From contig VZRS01003931.1 in NCBI GenBank assembly GCA_013398055.1, positions 1 to 64,000 on the forward strand: a stretch of 64,000 nt of DNA. The letters are read 5' to 3'. Position numbers and translations under genes: made by a program. Positions 11,601-20,545 of the stretch are shown here, in pieces. The notes below the pieces were generated by a model, which saw nothing but the letters and a program-made list of their open reading frames with translations, did no database searches and was not told the DNA's origin. Source of the DNA: Ifrita kowaldi. Its lineage: Eukaryota > Chordata > Aves > Passeriformes > Cinclosomatidae. The number at the start of each line of letters is the position of its first letter. Within the stretch, counting starts at the first letter, position 1.

Positions 11601-14600
11601 TCCCTGGGCTCCAGGGACACCAAAACACACCAGTCTGAGCAGCTGCAGCACATCTGTCACTCAGCTGGACGTCCTACACACAGATTTTCTCTCTGGGTTC
11701 ACCATGCTGGGGATTGTCCTCTTGCTCCTGCTGCTTGTTGTGCCACACGAAGGGGTGGCAGACACACGCTGCAGTCACAGCAGGGTCACCTGGGGATTCT
11801 TCTCCTGGACCATAAAGGCCTCTGGCTCCACACCAGCTCAGCTTGGTGTCACTGCAACACCCTCAGTGTGTGTGGCTTGATGGATGTCAAGAAGCAAATC
11901 CCAAGTATCTCATGGATGGCAAATTCCTCATTGCCTTTCCAGACTAGAAAGGATTAAATGCCAGCTCTGCATCTACACTGAAGAAATTTGGACACCTTTT
12001 TCCCTTAAAGTGATGTTTCCCTGTAGATGACAAACTGGTCCTCCAGTACCAAAAGCTCCAAACCTGCCCAAGCAGAAATGGAGCTGCTGATCAGCCTTCT
12101 GTGATCAAACAGCATCCCAGAACAGCACAGTGCATCTACTAAACCAAGAATAAGCAGCACCTTTGCCTCATTTCCCAGCCCCACCTTCTGGTAGTTGGAT
12201 TTTCGTCTGTAGTGGTTCTGGTCTGGTCGCCTCCGGTGGTGCACTGGGCTCCCCCCATTGCTGCTGCTGCTGCTGCTGTTGGAGGTGCTGCCATCCTCCA
12301 GTGGCTCCCCCAGCTGCACCCCAGGCTGCCTCAGGATCACAAAGTTCACTCTGGATTCAGTGGTCTGCCCAGAGAAACAAAGAGTAGAAATTAAAAAGAT
12401 AGAAAAATGGGTTAGAAATGAGGGACAGCCCTCATTGCCTTGGGGAGAAAGAAGGGTTGGCATCAGTTCCTACACAGGTTCTCCAACAGCTCCTCAATGT
12501 GATGCAAAGTCCTTTGTGAAGAGCCAGGGAATGTGATTGGAAAAAGAAAAAGGGAATTAGCAACCATGAGTCAGAAGGAACAGGAGTAGAGGCAGGCTTC
12601 ACTCGTGCCTCCCTCCCCCACAAACGCCAAACAAGAGAAGGTGGAAAGGGATGATTAATTCCTGCACTTCGGTACAAACAACCAAAATAGCACCTTGTGT
12701 TGTGCTACAGCATGAACAGAGCTGGAACACTAGCTGGTCCACACACAGCGACCATGACAAGCACTGGATGCTTTTATTGCCCGGGAAGCTGTTAAAGCTC
12801 TGTCCCTCCCAGCTCTGTTCATCTATTGTTCACCATCTCCCATCCCTTTTTTCCCCAGAGTACCTCTGGGCTGAGATTGCTGCCGGTTAAACACTTCGGC
12901 AGCTGCATGTCTGGCCTTGGCAGGGCTGCAGGGGAAGTGCTCACTATTGTTCCTGCTGCTCTCATTGGGTTTGTTCCTTCGGATCACCTGACAGAACCTT
13001 ATTGTGAAGGACTCACTGGGGAAGGCCCACGTGCTCACTCGGGGCGTTTCCTGCCCCGGATGACAGAAATGCCTCACTGCTCTCACTCCTTGCCACAGGA
13101 CCCTGTTTCCCTGGTGCCACAGTGAATTCCCTGGCCTTGGAAGAGGGGCTCTTTAAGCTCCATTTAAGCAAGGATTTCAATTAGCCCTCAGAGGAACACA
13201 TCACGTTTGGTAAACTGTCACAGTTTTACACAAATGTCACTCCCAAAGAGATTCAACCCCCAAACCTCATGAAGCCACTTCTGAGACTTTGGTTGCTGGT
13301 TTCAGTGGGATCAAAAGAGCTCCTCATAAGGGATTTGTGTGTGCACATTGCAACAGGAATGCAGCAGCACTTGTGGGATGCAAACAAATTCGAAGAGGCC
13401 ACAGAACGGAAGCACACATTCAACATAAAAAGGGATCTCAGTGCTGGAACTCTGCTCTTTCTCCCATGGCACTGCACTCCTCTGATAACTGTGAAGAGAA
13501 CTGGCTCTCCCTCCTGCTGACCTCACATCCTTTCTGGGATATAAACAGAATGGGATGAGGTGCATTGTGTCAGGATCTGTAGATAAAAACACAAACTGGA
13601 GGCACTCGCCTGGGGAGATAAAGAATTTAAACTGATCTATGTGATATCTGCTGCACATGCAGCAATCCTTAATCCTTTAACCACAATTCCTTGCCCACTC
13701 CTTCCACCAAAACCTCTGGCATGCTGCAACAGGAGCACATTCCACAGGGAAAGACCACCCCTCTTCCACCAATTTAGAACCTTGGAATGTAATTTTAGCC
13801 TGAGGTGCCCCACGTCGTTTTCCAGTCTCTTTTCCCAAATACAGGTAAAATGGGGAGAAAGGGCTTCAAATCAGTCCAAAGGGATCTGTTCTGTGCTGCC
13901 AGCACATCCCATATCCCAGCCAGCACCTTCAGTGTCACTGCTGGAAGCACGAGAGGCTGCTCTGATGCCTCCCTGTCTGCTGCACGAATCCACACAAGTA
14001 CATCCCAACACTCCCTCTGCAAGGCTGAGACGCTGCAAACACCACACAGGAGATCCAGTCTCCTCAGGTGAACTCCTGTGCCATGAGCCACTGCTTCCCC
14101 TCAGCCCTGTCAGGGATGACTCACATGGATTCCCACTCTTGGTGTTTATCTTTGTTTGGAAGCGGTGCTTCCCACACATCCGCAGGGGATTTGCTCTCCA
14201 CGGGGGAGATGTGGGGGAATGCAGGTTGCCCTGGTGTGTTCTGTTAGCCCTGGCTCAGAACAGGAGCCCTGCATCAGCCACATGGAGCCATTTCCACACA
14301 ACCTCTCCATGCCTGAACTCACCTGGATTATCTGGGCAGCAGCCTCAGGAGTTCCTTGCCTCAAATCCTGGCCATTTATTGACAGGACTCTGTCATTCCG
14401 ACTCAGCTTTCCATTCTTGGCTGCCAAGCCTCCCTCTAAGAGGTCCAGAATAAAAATCCCTGCCTCGTCAGTCTTCCTGATCAGTTTGATTCCCAAGGGT
14501 TCGGATCGGTCTCTCTTTACCAAGGTGACGTGGATCACTTCCCGGTTTGGAGCAGTGCAATCCTGCTGTGCAGCCTTGTTGGAAAAGCCCTTCTCCTGCA

Positions 14601-17600
14601 GGACCATGAGGTGGAGAACAGGGCCTGGGTGGCGCAGGAAGGAGACAGCCTGGCAGTGAGTCACACTGCTGATGTTGACGCCATTCACCTACAGAGACAA
14701 ACAAAGCACTCACTAATCAGAGCCCACATTAATTAGGCACTGTCCGCAGTGTGGGGCATGGCCAGGCTGGAGCAGGATGGGAAACTCCCTGTGCAATCTC
14801 TGACTCTGATGCACATTAGTTAGTAAAGTTTTCCAAAAGGAATGAAGAAAGCTGATGGAATTAGACTGTAATTGGTGAATAACTGATGACAGGGACAAGA
14901 CAGGACAACCCACACAACCAACAAATCTGAAACTGCAAAATGTTCAATCATTCCTTCCATCCCATGGCAATGCAGATCTGCTTTTCCTTAACTTCCAGCA
15001 TTCAGTACAGACTGGGAGAAGATTCAGATCTTCACTTTTGAGTGGTCCATAAGCTTCTGGAATCATCCATCTAAGTATGCTTTCACCAGGATGACTCTGA
15101 GAAGGCGACATTTTGCTTTGCCAGTTGTCACATCAAACTCTGCAGTTTTTTAGGACATTAGTAGGGTTCCTAAGTGTGGGACCTGCCCTATTTACTGAGA
15201 CTGAGACATGAACAATCCAGCTGGATAAAACAGGAGTCCCTCCATTGTTCTACCTAAGAAACCAACTCGGAGATCTCATCGGCCACTTGTGTGTGGGGGC
15301 TGCCAGCCCCTCCTGATGCCCAGTCCCATGGGATAATGAGGATTTATGGCTTGTCAGGTGATTGGGCAGCCATGGCTGGAGGTGCTAACAGTTGTCACCG
15401 TGTGTGCAAAGTGTCACCTCGGTCACCCAGGGCCACACGGCCCCACCGGTGTGGGCAGTGCCCCGGCCGTGGGTCAGCCTGGGGCTGGAGCTCTCAGCAT
15501 TACTCACATTTTGGAGCTGATACTCACTGCAAGTCAGCAGCTCTCACTCTGGACCTGCCCATGGAGAATATGCAGCTTAAGCAACACAGTGGAGCAAGCA
15601 ATTATGAGACTTCCTAACTAGAGCAGAGAAATGGGGCTGCTGTGTGAAATTTGTCAGGTAGGAATCTTTCACTTTATCCAAAACAGTCTAAATTTCAAAA
15701 AGCTGTCAAGCATGCAAAGGAAATATGAGTCTGACTGGAAGGAGACCCAAAAGTCTGTTCCTGAGCCCCAGCAGACACACAATGCTGCTGACACAGATCT
15801 GACCAATGCTCTAAAACCCTGAGCTGCAGAGATTTCCCAGTTTTTCCAGGCACTCTCCTCCCCCAGTCAAGGGAAGCCATGGGGCTGCCAGGGGGGTTTT
15901 CCTACCTCAAGGATGTGGTCCCCAGGAGCAATTCTTCCATCAGCAGCAATCACAGAGTCCCGCAGCACTTCCTGAACAACGATGTTCCCTAAGGGGGTGT
16001 CCTTACCCCCAACTATCCTCATCCCCAGCTCTTCCTCCGGATCTTCCCGGTGGATTTCGATGGTGGTGGTTTCAGCCACAAGACTGGTTCTCTGAGGAAG
16101 GTCTGGTTGTGGAAATTGAAGAGAAAAAGCAACACATTAACAGAATTTTCCTTTTCACAGCACCCCGAGATTCAAACCCCTGGCAGGTTTTGTTCAATGT
16201 AGCATCTGGAGGGAAAGCAGCTATCAGGAGACCTAAGGTCACATAAAAAGCTTAAAACCCTTCTGTTTCTTTACAGTTTCTCCAAAATTTTCCCCATTTT
16301 CTCCTAGCTTATGGTGAATTCAAACTCTTTATTGTTGTTGCTTGGGGTTTATTAAAGGGCATTCAGTATGGTTTGGCTATATTTAGAGGTTTATTTTTCT
16401 CCTGTGACAGTTGGCCTGCTAGGAGCACACACACAACAAATTCCAATTTCCATTATGCCCATAAGGGAAAGGGACTACCCAGCTGTAATTACTGCTCTGC
16501 AACTTCCTTCCTTTAATTTCCTTTGCTCCCCTTTTCCCATCCCCCCTGTAAAACAGGAGGAATGTTTGGCTGTTTCACAGCACACTGGAGATTAAGCAAT
16601 GCTGCACTTTGAAGATGAAAGTTGCTGTTAACAAGTGGGATGAGATCTCCCACCACGGGGACACTCAGGCAGGCCCAGCACTGCTGGCCAGGGTGAAGGG
16701 CAGGTGCAAAACCTGCTCCAGGTGTGCTTTGGGAAAAACCCAACAGGGAACTGAACTGACCTGTGAGTTACCTCTGTCCCAGGCACAGGGGTTGTCAGCT
16801 CCAGCGCCTGCACACTTGGAAGCTGAGCCTAACTTTGAGACAAGGCACTGAGGTTTCCACGCTGCTGAGACAAGTGCTGCTACACTGAAGTGGAGATGGT
16901 TATTTGATCTGCAAGGCTTTCAGAGCTGCCTGTTAATCCAAAACCTAACTTATGCTAGAAAAACACCAGGAGGGAGGTGCTGACCACTCCAGGAAACTGA
17001 CTGTATATTTAACTTTCCTAACAAGATTAAAAAGAACCTGGAACACTTCCTAGTTACTAATTATTTGGCTTCTAGAAAGGCTTTAAGTGCTCCACGTTCC
17101 CATTGACAGGGACTGCCTTTGTTTCTCCACAGAATACTGCAAATACTGCAGTCTAGCAGAGATTCTCCAAATGGTTTTGCACAGTTTAGTGCTTGTGAGC
17201 AGACTCTGCCAGCCCTGGTGCACATGAATGCATCTCCCTTCTGCTCAAGGGAAGAGATGCCTCTGATGGCTACTAACAACTGAGTAGCATTGAGGGTGTC
17301 TGACAGTGCTGGGGACACTTAAAAATTGAATTTTTTGAGATAATTACATCATTTTTATATAATGAAAGCTAAATACATAGTTCCACTTCTGTCCCAAACT
17401 CTCACCTTCTTCAGTCTCCTCAAAAGCTGGATTAACCAGTCCAGGCTCTGTAGTCCCCAGTGACACCACAGCAGCTCCAGAGCTTTCTGCCACAAGTGAG
17501 GAGCCTCCACTTGGGACCTCTGGATCCTTGGGCGTGTTTGTCTCCCCCTTGGCAGGAGGATCTTCCTTCCCTTTGGAAATGGGATTCTTTTTCCGCTGGA

Positions 17601-20493
17601 GCTCAGATTTGTATTTCTTAAACCCAGGGCACCTGGAGAGAGATTGGCAGTGACTGTCAGTGACTGTCTCTGCCTGGGCAGGGGACCAGCACATGAAAGC
17701 TCTGACAAACCTGTGGCAAGAAGCTTGTTCCAAATCTCACCAGTGCAGTGCTGGTGCCTCAGACGCCGAAATTGATTCTCATCTGACATTCAGTTTCTAC
17801 TTATACAAGTATCAGCTTAAGAGCAGGCTTGTTATTTCACTACTTTCGAAATTATTAAGCAAATTATTTGAAAAAGAAGAACGTAATAGAAACAGGAGTC
17901 TCCCTTGCTAAATATTTACCCAGCAAACACTCCATGAGGAAAACAATCCTTCTTAAATATAAGCAAATACTGAGCTCTGACATTTTAGAGATCACTAGGA
18001 ACTGTACCGTGATGCAAATAAAGTGGCTCAAGTTTCAAGCTCTGCCTTGAATTAGGCTTTGTTGTAACACACCAGCTACACACAAGAGCAGCAAGGGAGG
18101 ATTGGGCATTTTCTATTGTGGAATGAGACCTGACCCTGGACCTGGTCCACTCACAGTCCATGCAGGTGATGGCTCTACCTGAATGGGAGCAGTTTAGTTC
18201 CTGATCCCACTGACTGCTCCCCACAGAGATCCCAGAACTGGGATGGAATTGTACACACAAAATGTGCCCTGGATGCAGATACACCATCACCAGCCTGTCT
18301 CAGCACTACTGGGTGAGGAAGAACAGCTCTTTTAACATGAGGATTTATAAGAAAGGTGACAGGTGAGGAGGTGATAAGTGCAAAAACATCACTTTCAGAG
18401 AGATGAGTAGTATTGGGAGCATATCAGAGTCACTTTTCAAATTAAACTGACTTATTTACACTGGCTAAAGAAGTCTCATCCCAGTATTACTTCCTCTGGT
18501 TTATGCCTACTCATTTATTCTCCAAGGAGTAAAATAACCCTGAACTTAATGACAGAAGCTGATTGATCCATTTGTGCACATGTCCCTCTTAAGGTATCAA
18601 AACACAAACTCGATTTGCAAAACGCAGGGAAATCCCCCAAGAAAATAAGTTACTGTGTGCTTCTTATTTCCTTAAATCTTCTCCTATCAGTTAATCTCAC
18701 TTAAAACAAAAAAACCCACCCAAATCCCAGTGCAACGTTCTTATCTTTTCATTTTCTTCCCCATTTTTCAGACTGACTGTGCCCACAGCCCAGGTGAAAT
18801 AGCCTGGAATCTTAGAATACTCTGTCCCCAAGAAAGATACAAACAACTGTGAAGCATACAGGAGAACGATACAGTTTCCAGGCAGGTCTCTAATGCAAAC
18901 GTTGCAGGTGCCTCCCTCTCCTGTGCGTAACTCCTGAGGCAGAGGGATTAACCAGTGACAGGAGTTTACTGATAGCAGGGCAGATTTGCAGAGCAGAGGA
19001 AGGCCCAGCCCTGGTGGGAGCCCTGCAGCCCGAGCACTCAGCCCAGCCTGGTAACGAGCAGCCAGTACCAAGGGCTGCCTCAAGAAAAAGGAGATTAGAA
19101 ACTTTCACTGAAGGGAATGGGGCACTCAAGCACCTTCCATCCCTTCCCCTGGCTCCAACACCAGCTCTCAGCTCGTGGGGACTGAAGACAAGCAAGAACC
19201 ACAAGGGTACATCCTTGGCTGGAGCTGCAAAGGTATCCTAAGCGTACCTGTTCCCTGGTTGGCTTATTTTTGAAATATGTCATTGCCACAACAAACTACA
19301 GCACAGCTGAAGGAAACAAGCCTGTGGCATTTCTCTTTGCCTGCTGACAAAATACACCCTGCCAAGGAAGGTCTGTTCCACCTGCAGCAGGGCTTGCACT
19401 TAGCTCCCTTCCCTGTAGATCATTAACCAGGTAGGAACAAGGGTTCTCCAAGCACCACGGCAAGAGCTTTGTCACCTGCACTCCTTTTAAAGTGACAATA
19501 TCCTGCCTGCCAACAGCTCAACCAGCAGTGGAAGCACCAAAAAGTCTCCCTTCCTCTGCACAGGAGGAACAGGAAAAAAAAAACAGTAATTTTCATTTGC
19601 TTCCCTTTTTCAGCAAAAGAATGAGAGAAGACAATGGAATTGTAAGTAGGTGATCCAGCAAGTGCATAATGTGCAGCTTGGAGGGACTTGCACTATTTGA
19701 ATCAAAGACTTACGTATTGCACATCTTAATTGGACCAATTAAACTGGCAGCACTGCACAATCCCTTGCTTTCAGAGCGTTGACTTTGTGCTTGCCTTTCT
19801 TCTCTGCGCAAGGGAAACAAGAATAAGCTTGCTTGTAACAACTCCAGGGCCACAAACCCTGGTGTATTGGACAGGTTGAGTGTCTGCCTTCAACCTGAAG
19901 GGGAGCAGCTCACCCTTCTCCTCCAGAGCACACACACAATTACAGTGTCTTCACCCACCCACCTCTGCAGCCTCACCCTGGCATCTCTGGTGTCCCACCT
20001 TGCCCCAGTTCAGGAGCTGCTCTGAGAACGGATGGTTCTGATGAGCAGCACAACAGCCCTGGCATTGCACAAGGAGCAGTGACAGGATGGAAGGGGGAAT
20101 GCACCTGTTCTGCAGGTGAGCTTCCAGCTCACAGCGCTGCATGGTCTGCTGGCACTCAGCCTTGAAAGGACACAGCACAACCAGCTTATCCAGCAGGTTC
20201 CGGACCAGGAGGCTGGACTTGTGGCACTGCTGGAAGGAGAGCTTCTTCCGATCCATGGGACAGAAGCTGTACTCCTGCATGAAGTTCTCAAGGCACTTGA
20301 AACAGTACGTGTGCCCACAGGGCGTGTCCATGGGCTGCAGCAGGGGCTGCAGGCAGATGTGGCAGATGAGCTCATCGTCCACCTCCTCCTGGAAGTTGTA
20401 GAGGTGATTGTCCAGCAAGGGGTGGGCCTGGCCACACTCACAGCACAGCTCAGGGACGTGGGACACGGGTTCCTCTGCGATGGGGTCAGCCAT
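5531..20493 (-). CDS. LNX2-like: LNX-family RING/PDZ E3 ubiquitin ligase, complete (nine coding exons)
   Basis: Joined coding exons (minus strand): 20493-20105, 17632-17406, 16102-15906, 14688-14323, 12364-12185, 11148-10974, 10802-10592, 6784-6626, 5666-5531. All introns are GT-AG, all phases match, and the total is 2040 nt (679 residues plus stop). Domains in order: Cys pair C17/C20; RING (C44, C47, C59, H61, C64, C67, C78, D81, the C3HC3D pattern of LNX); a Cys/His zinc-finger-like segment to about C131; Lys/Pro linker; NPAF at 197-200; PDZ1 about 217-302, PDZ2 about 321-400, PDZ3 about 463-548, PDZ4 about 588-673. Known LNX proteins ubiquitinate Numb, whose PTB domain binds the NPxY/F motif, and use PDZ domains to recruit other membrane and junction partners. 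Synteny with FIP1L1 suggests LNX1. NPAF, the length, the WPGSLV C-terminus and the PDZ3/PDZ4 residues suggest LNX2, so an LNX2-like paralogue is my best call. Confidence 0.9.
5667..6625 (-). other. Intron 8 of the LNX gene
   Basis: 959 bases, GT-AG. GC-rich in its middle (about 5780-6210). No additional exon seen. Confidence 0.8.
6626..6784 (-). CDS. LNX2-like: LNX coding exon 8: first part of PDZ4
   Basis: The acceptor TTTTGACACAG precedes 6784, and the first C completes Ser582. It encodes YLHFCQDIVLSKGNLESWGF, then SIVGG, then NQPFFIKTIVPGTPA, as in LNX2 PDZ4. The usual DGR motif after GTPA is replaced here by RDRKLK. Donor CTCAA|GTAGGT, phase 2. The exon is distant (3.8 kb) from exon 7. 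Confidence 0.9.
6785..10591 (-). other. Intron 7 of the LNX gene
   Basis: 3.8 kb, the largest intron inside the coding region. I see no nested gene; open frames in it are short and without domain resemblance. Confidence 0.75.
10592..10802 (-). CDS. LNX2-like: LNX coding exon 7: end of PDZ3 and PDZ3-PDZ4 linker
   Basis: Separated from exon 6 by only 171 bases. It completes Gly512 and continues DVLLSINGIDLTHLNYYEAV, finishing PDZ3 with VTLKALEI. The linker then carries SWSPLWIMWLGLP, a tryptophan-rich segment conserved ahead of PDZ4 in LNX1/LNX2. Donor CCTAG|GTATGT, phase 2. Confidence 0.92.
10974..11148 (-). CDS. LNX2-like: LNX coding exon 6: first part of PDZ3
   Basis: Starts with DLPQGYASHEKTVAIKKEP after acceptor TTCATAG. 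The PDZ3 binding loop is SLGITIGGG (475-483), then LPIYVTSVQPIGCLFRDGRI. Donor AGAG|GTAAGG, phase 1. The sequence resembles LNX2 PDZ3 much more than LNX1 PDZ3. Confidence 0.9.
11149..12184 (-). other. Intron 5 of the LNX gene
   Basis: 1.04 kb, GTGGGG donor and TTCATAG acceptor. Nothing else recognised. Confidence 0.75.
12185..12364 (-). CDS. LNX2-like: LNX coding exon 5: end of PDZ2 and Ser-rich linker
   Basis: Sixty whole codons. The first part (TTESRVNFVILRQPG) is the final PDZ2 strand. The rest is a flexible linker with a run of six serines at about 423-428, encoded by a short CTG/CAG-type repeat, followed by a His/Arg-rich segment and NYQK at the donor (AAG|GTGGGG). This linker between PDZ2 and PDZ3 is variable in LNX proteins. 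Confidence 0.87.
12261..12278 (-). repeat. CTG/CAG trinucleotide run in coding sequence
   Basis: Six CTG units on the plus strand, read on the minus strand as AGC codons of the poly-serine linker in LNX coding exon 5. Such runs vary in length between individuals. Confidence 0.85.
12365..14322 (-). other. Intron 4 of the LNX gene
   Basis: 1.96 kb. A 270-codon plus-strand open frame (13641-14453) begins here and runs antisense into the PDZ2 exon. It has no independent support. Confidence 0.75.
14323..14688 (-). CDS. LNX2-like: LNX coding exon 4: end of PDZ1 and most of PDZ2
   Basis: 122 whole codons between CTGTAG| and CAG|GTGAGT. It opens with VNGVNISSVTHCQAV, completing PDZ1, then a short polar linker, then PDZ2 with the binding loop EPLGIKL (334-340) and LLEGGLAAKNGKLSRNDRVL. 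It ends AAAQIIQ in the last PDZ2 helix. PDZ2 is the best-conserved domain of the protein against LNX2. Confidence 0.92.
14689..15905 (-). other. Intron 3 of the LNX gene
   Basis: 1.2 kb between the two PDZ1-encoding exons. Nothing else recognised. Confidence 0.75.
15906..16102 (-). CDS. LNX2-like: LNX coding exon 3: first part of PDZ1
   Basis: The acceptor at 16104-16103 is chosen by phase. A nearer AG, just before AGAACCAG, would shift the frame to a TGA, whereas this one gives D-LPQRTSLVAETTTIEIHRED in frame. It encodes PDZ1 from the first strand through the carboxylate-binding loop (ELGMRIVGG, residues 230-238) to GDHILE. Donor CTTGAG|GTAGG, phase 0. A further small exon before this one cannot be excluded, but phases already agree without it. 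Confidence 0.85.
16103..17405 (-). other. Intron 2 of the LNX gene
   Basis: 1.3 kb. In some LNX genes the linker between the NPxY/F motif and PDZ1 is longer, so I looked for an extra exon here; none is convincing and none is needed for phase. Confidence 0.65.
17406..17632 (-). CDS. LNX2-like: LNX coding exon 2: linker with NPAF motif
   Basis: The acceptor (CTCTCCAG) precedes 17632; the first G completes Arg130 and the next codon is Cys131. The product is a low-complexity Lys/Pro/Glu/Ser linker ending in LVNPAFEETEE; NPAF is residues 197-200. In LNX1 the equivalent NPAY binds the Numb PTB domain, whereas LNX2 has NPAF, so this exon is LNX2-like. The donor is GAAG|GTGAG after 17406, leaving one base for the next codon. 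Confidence 0.88.
17633..20104 (-). other. Intron 1 (first intron within the coding region) of the LNX gene
   Basis: 2.5 kb between the RING exon and the NPAF exon. No exon or transposon recognised. Confidence 0.75.
20105..20493 (-). CDS. LNX2-like: LNX coding exon 1: start codon and RING zinc module
   Basis: ATG at 20493-20491 begins MADPIAEEPVSHVPELCCEC. I chose this start because it follows a clear acceptor by about 50 nt and the homologous region begins shortly after it; upstream in-frame codons lie across that acceptor. The exon encodes C17/C20, the RING (residues 44-81, ending CPMD with Asp as last zinc ligand), and the following Cys/His segment ending near QNRC. The donor follows 20105 (CAG|GTGCAT), splitting Arg130 after two bases. 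This exon carries the E2-recruiting, ubiquitin-transferring part of the protein. Confidence 0.93.
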
Positions 20494-20545
20494 GGCAGCC
20501 AGCACCAGCGAGGAGATTGTCACGCAGCAGCTCTGCCACAGACCT
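20494..20545 (-). other. 5'UTR part of the LNX start exon
   Basis: A polypyrimidine tract (CTCTCTCTCTCTCCC) followed by TTAG places a splice acceptor just before 20545. The bases from there to the ATG would be the 3' end of the 5'UTR, fed by an upstream non-coding exon. Confidence 0.65.

Noticed and set aside
13641..14453. 270-codon plus-strand open frame
   Set aside because: Partly antisense to the real PDZ2 exon and partly intronic; no domain or splice support.
16080..16092. Nearer splice acceptor for the PDZ1 exon
   Set aside because: Using it puts a TGA in frame with the preceding exon; the AG at 16104-16103 keeps the frame open.
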